NCBI GenBank assembly: GCA_946221025.1
Contig: CAMIMS010000041.1
Location: 1 to 15,716, forward strand
DNA length: 15,716 bases
From: an uncultured Pseudoclavibacter sp.
Lineage (GTDB): Bacteria > Actinomycetota > Actinomycetes > Actinomycetales > Microbacteriaceae
Reading direction: 5' to 3'
In this document: in pieces, positions 6,929 through 13,751 of the stretch
Position numbering within the stretch: position 1 is the first letter of the stretch
Layout: each line of letters begins with the position of its first letter
The notes under the pieces: generated by a model
The model's input: only the letters and a program-made list of their open reading frames with translations
What the model was told of the DNA's origin: nothing
The model's database searches: none
Translations under genes and position numbers: made by a program

Positions 6929-6934
6929 CCGTGA

Positions 6935-8236
6935 TTACGCGATCTGCGCGGTCGCAGCCGCGTATGGGAACCGACTCTTCGTGTCCTTCACGAGGCGTCC
7001 GCCCTGAATGACCGTGTCAATGGTGTCGGGAGTGCCGAGCGCCACGATGTCAGTGAGCGGATCGGTGTCGGTGATCACGATGTCGGCGAGCTTGCCCGCC
7101 TCGAGCGTGCCGAGGTGCTCCTCCAGGCGAAGCAGCTCGGCTGAGGTGCGGGTTCCGGCGACGATCGCCTGCATGGGGGTGAGGCCGAGTTCGACCATGT
7201 GGCCGAGCTCCACAAGGTTCACACCGTGCGGGCAGATACCCGCGTCGGTGCCGAGGGCGACCTTCACGCCGGCCTTGATGGCCTCGGCCACGCGCTCACG
7301 CGCGATGCTCGACCAGCGCACCTTCTTCTTGTAGAGGAACGGCGGCACAAGCTTCGGGTCGGGCACGCGAAGCGCCGAGCTGAGCGTCGGCACGAGGTAC
7401 GTGTCGTTCTCGAGCATGAGCCGGATGCCCTCATCGTCGATGCCATAACCGTGTTCGATGCTCGTCACGCCACCGCGGAGCCCTTCTTTAATGCCCTCGG
7501 CGCCCTGCGCGTGCGCAGCAACGGGCTGGTTCTGGCGCTTGGCGGTCTCGTGCTTGATGAGGCTCACGTGCTCGGCCGGAACGCCGACATCGTCCGGGGT
7601 GTCGGAGGGGCTGGAAACCCCGCCGGTGGTGCAGACCTTGATGACGTCGGCTCCGGTGCGCATGAGCAGACGCACGGCGCGTCGCACATCGTCCTCGGTG
7701 TCGATGATCGGGTCGACCGGGGTCTCCAGCATCGGGATGAACTGGCCGTTCGGCAGGTGGTGGTCGGCGTGGCCGCCCGTGGGCGAGAGCACCGACACCG
7801 CATAGTGCGAACGCGGACCGAGCACCGTGCCCGACGCGATGCCGCTCGAGAAACCCGGGTCGATTCCACCGAGGTCGCGAGCCGTGGTGACACCGGCCAT
7901 GAGCGTGCTGTGCATATTGCGAAGCGCGACGAACACGCGCTCCGACGGGAAGCGCGCCATGGATGTGGCCATGTCGTCCTCGATGGAGACGCCGAAGTGC
8001 ACGTGGCAGTCGAAGAAGCCGGGCATGACGGTCGCGCCGCCGAGGTCGACGACGACCGCGTCACCCGCATCCTGCGGAACCTCATCGGCAGTGCCGACCC
8101 AGGCGATGCGGTCGTTCTCGACCCGAAGCGCGCCGTTCTCGACCGGGTCGCCGCCGTTTCCGTCGATGATGCGGGCGTTGGTGAGCCAAATCGTCTTGTC
8201 GCCGGCAGGAACGAGTGGAAGGCGTGCTTCAGACAC
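6935..8236 (-). CDS. Amidohydrolase-superfamily protein, Xaa-Pro dipeptidase / imidazolonepropionase-like
   Basis: A 433-residue amidohydrolase with a binuclear TIM-barrel metal site. Visible ligands are His78 and His80 (DCHVHFG), Lys200 (VIKVCTTGG, the likely carboxylated lysine), His242 (AAHAQG), His262 (IEHGYG) and Asp331 (LGTDAG). The N-terminal beta sandwich (WLTNARIIDG) and the C-terminal LEAGKLADIVI strand are also present. Characterised relatives in this branch hydrolyse L-Xaa-Pro and related N-acyl amino acids, so amide or dipeptide cleavage is the best guess. The start is GTG at 8236, supported by AAGGAG six nt upstream. It lies 27 bp after the transporter gene and is clearly cotranscribed with it. 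Confidence 0.93.
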   Translation of the reverse strand: MSEARLPLVPAGDKTIWLTNARIIDGNGGDPVENGALRVENDRIAWVGTADEVPQDAGDAVVVDLGGATVMPGFFDCHVHFGVSIEDDMATSMARFPSERVFVALRNMHSTLMAGVTTARDLGGIDPGFSSGIASGTVLGPRSHYAVSVLSPTGGHADHHLPNGQFIPMLETPVDPIIDTEDDVRRAVRLLMRTGADVIKVCTTGGVSSPSDTPDDVGVPAEHVSLIKHETAKRQNQPVAAHAQGAEGIKEGLRGGVTSIEHGYGIDDEGIRLMLENDTYLVPTLSSALRVPDPKLVPPFLYKKKVRWSSIARERVAEAIKAGVKVALGTDAGICPHGVNLVELGHMVELGLTPMQAIVAGTRTSAELLRLEEHLGTLEAGKLADIVITDTDPLTDIVALGTPDTIDTVIQGGRLVKDTKSRFPYAAATAQIA

Positions 8237-8263
8237 TGTGAACTCCTTAGTTGAGCGCGTGGC

Positions 8264-9745
8264 TTAATTCTCGACGTCGGTGCTGGATGCCGCGTGGGCG
8301 CCGGCCGATTCGTCGTTCGACGTCACCTGCTTCGGCTCATCCTTGCCGGATCCCTGGAAGAACATGACGATGAAGCCGGCAATGAACATGCCCGCGCAAA
8401 CCAGCCACACGGTCGCGTAGCCCTGCTGGCTCGACATGTTCGCTCCCTCGATGGCGAAGCTCGAGAGGATCACGGCGAAGATCGCGCCTGCGGCCGAGCC
8501 ACCCATGGTGCGCAGCGAGTTGTAGACGCCGGTGGCGATACCGGTGTCACCCGAGGGCGAGAGTTCGGCGATCATCGCCGGCATCGCGCCGAGAAGCAGG
8601 CCTGAACCGATGCCGTTCAGCACCATTCCGGTCATGAACAGCACCAGGTTGCCGTTCAGTAGCGCCAGGATGAGCAGTGCCACGACGTTCAGGGCGATGC
8701 CCACGCGAATCACATTGCCAATCCCGATCGGGCGGGCAAGGTAGGCGAAGGTCGCGGCACCGAGCGCGAGCAGCAGCGACCAGCCACCGGTCATCAGGCC
8801 GATCGCATCGGGGCCGAAGTTGAATCCGTAGCCCACCTCGGCCGGGTTCGCGCCGACGAACGTCGCGAGGGGCGACTGCGTTCCGAAGGTCACCATGCCG
8901 AACAGGAGCGCGGTCACGTACAGCGGCCACATGGTTCGCGAACCGATGACGCGAACATCAATCGCGGGCTCATCCACGCGAAGCTCCCACCAGATGAAGA
9001 TCCCGAGCAGCACGAACGCGCCAACGACGAGGGCGATCGCGATGGGGTTCGTGAATCCGTTCGCCTGGGCCATGCGAAGACCCATCAGCAGCGCCACCAT
9101 GAACAGCGCCAGCAGCACGAAACCGAGGCCGTCGATCTTGGTCGACTTGTGCTTCATGATCGACTCAGGGATGAGCGTGAACACGATGATCGTGCAGATC
9201 ACGAGCACGACGACGGGGATGATCAGCAGCACCGTCAGGCTCTCAACGAACCGGCCGAGCATGCCGCCGGCGAGGCTTCCCACAAACACACCGACGGTGA
9301 GCGACGACACCAGGTTTCCGATGGCCTTGCGCGCGGTCTCACCGCGGATGCGGCTGTGCACGATCGCGATCTCAAGCGGCAGCCACACCGCGAGCGGACC
9401 CACCAGCACGCGCCCAATGAGCGTGAGGATGAGGTTCGGCGAAAACGCGACGATCACGCATCCGATGAGCACCGAGATGATCGCGATGCGAAGGATGCGT
9501 CGGTGTCCGTACATATCGCCGAGCTTTGAAAGAACGGGAACGCACACACCGGCGCTGAGCGTCTGCACCGTGAGGAACCAGGAAATATCGGCGTCACTCA
9601 CGCCGAGGAACTGCTGGAGCTGCGGCAGCAGCGGCAGGTAGTAGCCCTGCACGAGACCACTGGTGAACTCCACGAAAATGAGAAATCCGACCACGGCTCC
9701 GGGATTCACCCGGCGGATCGGGGCGGTAAGCGTCTCTTGCGACAT
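8264..9745 (-). CDS. MFS transporter, DHA2-like (14-helix) type
   Basis: A 493-residue integral membrane protein with about 14 hydrophobic helices, the first at about 16-40. The major-facilitator motif A sits between helices 2 and 3 (LSKLGDMYGHRRI, 72-84). Helix 5 carries GVFVGSLAGGMLG (152-164), which resembles the antiporter motif C but has Ser where Pro is usual. The charged C-terminal tail (465-493) is cytoplasmic. DHA2 proteins are mostly proton-coupled exporters, yet a place at the head of a hydrolase operon favours uptake of the operon's substrate or export of a product. ATG 9745 has GAGG six nt upstream. No regulator gene lies beside it. Confidence 0.92.
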   Translation of the reverse strand: MSQETLTAPIRRVNPGAVVGFLIFVEFTSGLVQGYYLPLLPQLQQFLGVSDADISWFLTVQTLSAGVCVPVLSKLGDMYGHRRILRIAIISVLIGCVIVAFSPNLILTLIGRVLVGPLAVWLPLEIAIVHSRIRGETARKAIGNLVSSLTVGVFVGSLAGGMLGRFVESLTVLLIIPVVVLVICTIIVFTLIPESIMKHKSTKIDGLGFVLLALFMVALLMGLRMAQANGFTNPIAIALVVGAFVLLGIFIWWELRVDEPAIDVRVIGSRTMWPLYVTALLFGMVTFGTQSPLATFVGANPAEVGYGFNFGPDAIGLMTGGWSLLLALGAATFAYLARPIGIGNVIRVGIALNVVALLILALLNGNLVLFMTGMVLNGIGSGLLLGAMPAMIAELSPSGDTGIATGVYNSLRTMGGSAAGAIFAVILSSFAIEGANMSSQQGYATVWLVCAGMFIAGFIVMFFQGSGKDEPKQVTSNDESAGAHAASSTDVEN

Positions 9746-9786
9746 GCGCGACCTCTACTCGTGACTTGCGGACTTCATCGCCCGGC

Positions 9787-9794
9787 AAACGTTT
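9787..9794. promoter_or_regulatory. Candidate operator core in front of the MFS operon
   Basis: AAACGTTT is an 8-bp palindrome with a central CG, within GGCAAACGTTTCGA, 42 bp upstream of the MFS start. Central-CG palindromes of this kind are typical of LacI-family operators. Short palindromes also occur by chance, no regulator gene is present, and I cannot identify the promoter itself. Confidence 0.25.
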
Positions 9795-9964
9795 CGATCC
9801 CCCCAGCCAAGAACACCGAGTGTCGTGTCGCACGAATCGTCGCGGCGGCTCAGGTTCGCGGGCGTGATTGCACCACGGTATCAGCGCAGCCAATATCGCA
9901 AGTTGCCGCAAGGCAGCGCAGAACCCCCGGTCAGCGCGCGAGCCGCACCGCGGCGCCCCTCAGT

Positions 9965-9970
9965 TACGAT
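9965..9970 (+). promoter_or_regulatory. Candidate -10 box giving a leaderless yajQ mRNA
   Basis: TACGAT fits TAnnnT and ends 7 nt before the ATG at 9978, the spacing expected when transcription starts at the start codon. No Shine-Dalgarno precedes that ATG, and the YajQ family begins at MADSSFDIVS, which supports both the start and the leaderless reading. Confidence 0.55.
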
Positions 9971-9977
9971 GGCCCGC

Positions 9978-10466
9978 ATGGCTGATTCCTCGTTCGACAT
10001 CGTGAGCAAGGTCGACAAGATGGAGGCGGACAACGCCCTCAACCAGACCCGAAAAGAGGTTGAGCAGCGGTACGACTTCAAGGGCACCGGTGCTTCGGCC
10101 GAATGGTCGGGTGAGAAAATCCTGCTGAAGGCCGCGAGCGAAGATCGCGTCAACGCGATTCTCGATGTGCTGCAGACCAAGTTCATTAAGCGCGGCATTT
10201 CGCTGAAGGCACTGGATGCGGGTGAGCCGTTCGCCTCGGGCAAGGAGTTCCGCATCGAGGTCGCGCTCAAGCAGGGCATCGACCAGGAGAACGCGAAGAA
10301 GATCTCGAAGATGATTCGGGATGAGGCACCGAAGTCGGTCAAGTCGCAGATTCAGGGCGATGAGCTTCGCGTCACCTCGAAGAGCCGCGACGACCTCCAG
10401 TCAACGATTCAGCTGCTCAAGGGCGCAGACCTCGACCTCGACCTGCAGTTCATTAACTTCCGGTAG
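9978..10466 (+). CDS. yajQ: YajQ family nucleotide-binding protein
   Basis: A 162-residue cytoplasmic protein covering the whole YajQ/DUF520 family. It begins MADSSFDIVSKVDKMEADNA, continues through EVEQRYDFKGTGA (about 28-40), and ends in DLQFINFR, all hallmarks of the family with normal length. YajQ proteins bind nucleotides, and some members bind cyclic di-GMP and act as transcription co-regulators; the role here is unknown. An ATG three codons earlier (9969) is in frame but overlaps the probable -10 box, so I take 9978. It stands divergent to the MFS operon (232 bp between starts) and 5 bp before cls. Confidence 0.95.
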   Translation: MADSSFDIVSKVDKMEADNALNQTRKEVEQRYDFKGTGASAEWSGEKILLKAASEDRVNAILDVLQTKFIKRGISLKALDAGEPFASGKEFRIEVALKQGIDQENAKKISKMIRDEAPKSVKSQIQGDELRVTSKSRDDLQSTIQLLKGADLDLDLQFINFR

Positions 10467-10471
10467 TTCGC

Positions 10472-11962
10472 GTGTGGGGCTGGTGGGTGCCCGACGGTTC
10501 AAACGTCTGGGTCATTGCCGCGCTCTTCCTGCTGAACTTCGCGATCTTCTTGGTCGCCGCCGTATACATCCCGCGGAACCGTCGACCCACCACGGCAGTG
10601 GCGTGGCTGCTGACGATTTTCCTCATCCCCTACCTCGGGTTTTTGCTCTTTTTGCTGTTCGGCACGAACCGTCTCTCGGCCGATCGGCGACGGATGCAGG
10701 CCCGCATGGACGACCTGCTTCGTCAGGCCGCGGGAGGCGTTCCTGAGGTTCCCGACATTCCGGGCGCACCCCCGTGGCTCGAGCAGGTGGCGCGGCTTGC
10801 CCGTGAACTGACGTCGATTCCGATGCTCGAGGGCAACCGCATCGTGATTCTCGGCAGCTATGACCGCACGATCAAGCGCATCGCCGACGAGATCGATACC
10901 GCGCGCGACCACGTGCACGTCATGTACTACACGCTGGCGTTCGATTCGACGACCAAGCCCGTCTTCGATGCGCTGGAGCGAGCGATCACGCGCGGTGTGA
11001 CCGTCCGCGTGCTGTACGACCACATCGGATCGCGCAAATACTCGGGCTATCGAAAGATGAAGGCGCGCTTCGAGCGGATGGGTGCAGAAGCGCACGCGAT
11101 TCTTCCGATCTGGCCGTGGCGCGGCGGGTTTCAACGCCTCGATTTGCGCAACCATCGAAAGCTCGTGGTGATTGACGACCGGGCAGCGTTCATCGGGTCG
11201 CAGAACCTCATCGACCGCGGCTACCACAAGGGGCGTGACCTCAAGTGGAAAGACCTCATGGTCATGGTGGAAGGTCCGGTGGTGGCGGCGGCGAACGCCG
11301 TGTTCATCACCGATTGGTACGCGGAAACGCACGAGATGCTGCGGGCACCCACGCGTTTGAGCACTCCTCCCGAGCATCATGAACCGCCGGAGGATCTGCG
11401 CGAAGAGTCAACGTATCCGTGCCAGCTCATCCCCTCGGGGCCGGGATATGAGTACGAGAACAATCTGCGCGTATTCAACGAGCTGTTCTACGCGGCAACG
11501 AAGCGCATCACGATCGTGAGCCCGTACTTCGTTCCCGACGATTCGCTGCTGTACGCGATCACCACGGCGGCGCAGCGCGGCGTTGAGGTGACGGTGTACG
11601 CGGGCGAGATCGGCGATCAGTTCCTGGTGTACCACGCGCAGCGCTCGTACTACGACGCGCTGCTGCAGGCCGGTGTGCGCATTCGCCTCTACCAGCGGCC
11701 GTACATCCTGCACTCGAAGCATTTGACGATCGATGACTCGGTCACACTCATCGGTTCGAGCAATATGGACATGCGCTCGTTCACCCTGAACGCAGAGCTC
11801 ATGCTGCTCGTGCACGGGCGCGAGTTCGTCGATCGGATGCGTGAGATCGAGAACGGATACCTGCACCGCTCGCGCGAACTGACGCTCGGCGCCTGGCGGT
11901 CACGCCCGGCTGGTCAGCGGGCACTCGACAACGCCGCCCGTCTCACAAGCGTGATTCAATAG
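10472..11962 (+). CDS. cls: Cardiolipin synthase (phospholipase D superfamily)
   Basis: A 496-residue membrane enzyme that joins phosphatidylglycerol units or related lipids into cardiolipin. Two N-terminal helices (about 11-32 and 42-64) form the PLDc_N anchor. Two HKD catalytic motifs follow: His228-Lys230-Asp235 with IGSQN, and His414-Lys416-Asp421 with IGSSNMDMRS. The length matches bacterial Cls. The start is GTG at 10472, 5 bp after the yajQ stop. There is no clear ribosome binding site, so translation may depend on coupling to yajQ. The next in-frame GTG (10487) would cut only the first few residues. Cotranscription with yajQ is likely. Confidence 0.93.
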   Translation: MWGWWVPDGSNVWVIAALFLLNFAIFLVAAVYIPRNRRPTTAVAWLLTIFLIPYLGFLLFLLFGTNRLSADRRRMQARMDDLLRQAAGGVPEVPDIPGAPPWLEQVARLARELTSIPMLEGNRIVILGSYDRTIKRIADEIDTARDHVHVMYYTLAFDSTTKPVFDALERAITRGVTVRVLYDHIGSRKYSGYRKMKARFERMGAEAHAILPIWPWRGGFQRLDLRNHRKLVVIDDRAAFIGSQNLIDRGYHKGRDLKWKDLMVMVEGPVVAAANAVFITDWYAETHEMLRAPTRLSTPPEHHEPPEDLREESTYPCQLIPSGPGYEYENNLRVFNELFYAATKRITIVSPYFVPDDSLLYAITTAAQRGVEVTVYAGEIGDQFLVYHAQRSYYDALLQAGVRIRLYQRPYILHSKHLTIDDSVTLIGSSNMDMRSFTLNAELMLLVHGREFVDRMREIENGYLHRSRELTLGAWRSRPAGQRALDNAARLTSVIQ

Positions 11963-11967
11963 CGAAC

Positions 11968-12051
11968 GCCCGGACTCCCCCGAGCCCGGGCTGTTCCCTA
12001 ATGGGACGCGGTGGGGGTCGCGGCTCCGCCCCCACGGCCGGCCGCGACCCC
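11968..12051 (+). terminator. Tandem terminator hairpins after cls
   Basis: The first stem, GCCCGG (11968-11973) with CCGGGC (11986-11991), starts 6 nt after the cls stop. A second, stronger structure follows: GGGGTCGCGGC (12014-12024) pairs with GCCGCGACCCC (12041-12051) for 11 perfect pairs. It competes with a 7-pair alternative, GTGGGGG (12011-12017) with CCCCCAC (12029-12035). No T tract follows, as is common for actinobacterial terminators. Confidence 0.6.
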
Positions 12052-12207
12052 TCGCGTTAGGTGTCCACAGCCTCGTGACACGGGCGTCGTGCGGACCCTT
12101 CCCTGCGTTCGCTGGTATCGGCCCCCACCGTGTCCGGCGAACGTTCTCGCGACCATGTCTCAGATCGCTGTGAGAAAGTGTAGACGAGAAAACAATTTGA
12201 TAACGAT

Positions 12208-12271
12208 GGGGAGTACTACCCATGGCCCGCAGTTGCTAGAGAACACTGGGATGCGGTAGTCGAAAACTCCT
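12208..12271. ncRNA. Putative structured RNA element
   Basis: A single long nested fold: 12209-12214 with 12266-12271 (6 pairs, one G-U); 12215-12220 with 12255-12260 (ACTACC/GGTAGT, 6 pairs) after a five-base bulge CGAAA; 12221-12223 with 12251-12253; 12227-12228 with 12249-12250; and 12230-12233 with 12245-12248 (CAGT/ACTG), capped by an 11-base loop. In all about 21 pairs in 63 nt. On the plus strand an A/T-rich stretch precedes it, and GGCG-TGTCG-CGCC followed by TGTTTC (12281-12299) could end it. No gene follows in either direction. I do not recognise the family. It could be a small RNA, a relic leader element or a processing structure; the strand is undecided. Confidence 0.4.
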
Positions 12272-12332
12272 GGTCACCTCGGCGTGTCGCGCCTGTTTCA
12301 GGGGCGAGATTTCCCGATTCGTCGCGCGGATA

Positions 12333-12354
12333 GCGATGGGAGTGTCGCCATCGC
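12333..12354 (-). terminator. Hairpin after fprA
   Basis: GCGATGG (12333-12339) pairs with CCATCGC (12348-12354), seven perfect pairs around an 8-base loop, 15 nt past the fprA stop on the minus strand. No T tract is present. It is the likely end of the menG to fprA message. Confidence 0.5.
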
Positions 12355-12369
12355 GCTTCGCCAGAGGCG

Positions 12370-13740
12370 CTACTCGCCCTCGGCGCGAGAGATCTGCACC
12401 ATCTCATCGCGTTCGACGACTTTGGTGCGCGCGCGGCCCTGCGCCTGCCCGAGCGAGATCTCATGCTCATCCAGTCGGTGCCAGCCGGAGAGGTCGGTCC
12501 ACCGAACTCCCCGCGCTTCGAGCAGTTCGGTGATCGCGTCGGGTTCGGGGCGCTCAGGCGTCCACCACGAGGCCTGATCGGCGACGAGGTTCGTGATCGT
12601 TTCGGCCGCGTCGGACTTCGTGTGACCGATGAGCCCCACCGGGCCGCGCTTTACCCATCCGGTGACGTACATGCCGGGAATGGGCTCGTTATCGGCGTCG
12701 ATGACGCGCCCCTCGCGGTTCGGAATGACCCCGCGCGCCTCGTCGAACGGCACGTCGTCGACGGCCTCACCGTAGTACCCCACAGCGCGGTAGATCGCCT
12801 GCACCGGGATGATCGCCTCCGTATCGGAGTCGTGCACCCCTCCCGCGCCGTCTGGTTCGGTGCGGTTGACCCTGAGGCCGGAAACTCTCCCGTTCTCACC
12901 GATGACTTCAACGGGTCGCGAGTAGAAGTGGAAGCGGATGGTGCGAGGCTTGGGCTCCTGCTCCCGCGATCGCCACGCGGTGTAGGTGCGCTGCATGACG
13001 AGCACCTGCTTGTTCGTGACGGCAAGCGCATCCGCCTCGGGGTCGCGATCGAAATCGTTCTCATCCAGCTCGATCGCGATGCCCTCGGTGTCGCCGAGTT
13101 CACGCAGCTCCAGCGGGGTGAATTTCGCCTGCAAGGGTCCACGGCGGCCGATGACGTGCACGGTCTTGATGCGCGATGCGCGAAGCCCCGCCTCGACGTT
13201 CGGCGGGATCTCGGTGGTCGCGAGCGCGTCGACGGGCTTCGCGAGGATACGTGCAACGTCGAGCGCGACGTTGCCGTTTCCAATAACGGCGACCTCGGTC
13301 GCATCCAGGGGCCACTCGCGGGGCACATCCGGGTGCCCGTCGTACCAGTTCACGAAATCGGCCGCGCCGTACGAACCCTCGAGGTCGATGCCGGGAATGC
13401 TCAGCTCAGCGTCGCGGATCGCCCCGGTGGCGACGATCACCGCGTGGTAGTGGCGCTTCAGGTCGTCGAGGGTGAGGTCGGTGCCGATGTTGACGTTGCC
13501 GAATACGCGAATCGCGCCGGTATCGAGAATCTCGCGGAGCGCGTTCACTACGCCCTTGATGCGCGGGTGGTCGGGGGCGACCCCGTAGCGCACGAGCCCG
13601 TACGGCGCGGGAAGCCGCTCGAACAGGTCGATTGACGCGTTATCGCCGACGCTCGTGCCGCGCAGAATGTTCGCGGCGTAAATACCGGCGGGGCCCGCGC
13701 CAATGATGGCGATGCGGGGCGAAATCGCGTTCTCGGTCAT
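12370..13740 (-). CDS. fprA: Ferredoxin/adrenodoxin-type NADP+ reductase (FprA family)
   Basis: A 456-residue FAD enzyme that exchanges electrons between NADP(H) and ferredoxin-like proteins, cytoplasmic. The FAD fold starts with IIGAGPAG (11-18), followed by PAPYGLVRYGVAPDHP (44-59), typical of adrenodoxin-reductase relatives. The NADP-binding fold has VIGNGNVALDVARIL (151-165) and VIGRRGPLQAKFTPLELREL (195-214). The GWVKRGPVGLIGHTKSDA stretch (360-377) closes the FAD site. Length fits the M. tuberculosis FprA group. ATG 13740 lies 11 bp after the polyprenyl synthase stop without a strong ribosome binding site, so the genes are probably coupled. Any link to quinone metabolism is inferred only from position. 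Confidence 0.94.
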   Translation of the reverse strand: MTENAISPRIAIIGAGPAGIYAANILRGTSVGDNASIDLFERLPAPYGLVRYGVAPDHPRIKGVVNALREILDTGAIRVFGNVNIGTDLTLDDLKRHYHAVIVATGAIRDAELSIPGIDLEGSYGAADFVNWYDGHPDVPREWPLDATEVAVIGNGNVALDVARILAKPVDALATTEIPPNVEAGLRASRIKTVHVIGRRGPLQAKFTPLELRELGDTEGIAIELDENDFDRDPEADALAVTNKQVLVMQRTYTAWRSREQEPKPRTIRFHFYSRPVEVIGENGRVSGLRVNRTEPDGAGGVHDSDTEAIIPVQAIYRAVGYYGEAVDDVPFDEARGVIPNREGRVIDADNEPIPGMYVTGWVKRGPVGLIGHTKSDAAETITNLVADQASWWTPERPEPDAITELLEARGVRWTDLSGWHRLDEHEISLGQAQGRARTKVVERDEMVQISRAEGE

Positions 13741-13751
13741 CGGCGGCCCGC

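Larger units (their letters stand above)
11963..12369. other. Gene-free convergent intergenic region (407 bp)
   Basis: No reading frame here has a plausible start, codon use and homology. It holds the terminator hairpins of cls (11968-12051), a short inverted repeat GTGTC/GACAC (12061-12081) and a TCTCA-N8-TGAGA inverted repeat (12158-12175). A locally A/T-rich stretch (about 12174-12207) comes next, then a strongly folded element (12208-12271) and the fprA terminator hairpin (12333-12354). It is longer than expected for a simple convergent spacer. Confidence 0.8.

Noticed and set aside
5607..7007. Long plus-strand open frame opposite the M20 gene
   Set aside because: It is a shadow frame of high-GC coding sequence. 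It is rich in His, Arg and Glu from antisense third positions, with no recognisable domain, and it ends across intergenic hairpins. The same applies to the plus-strand frames at 3727-4614, 4654-5661, 7199-8254, 12463-13635 and 13890-14948.
9825..9977. Upstream extension of YajQ from ATG 9825
   Set aside because: The extra 51 residues are Arg/Ser/Pro-rich and foreign to the family. The -10-like TACGAT at 9965-9970 lies within them, and the family starts at MADSSFDIVS.
12208..12271. yybP-ykoY manganese riboswitch, because of the GGGGAGTA start
   Set aside because: Only the first bases resemble that motif. No TerC, MntP or other transporter gene lies downstream on either strand, and the nested single-stem fold does not look like the known multi-helix junction.
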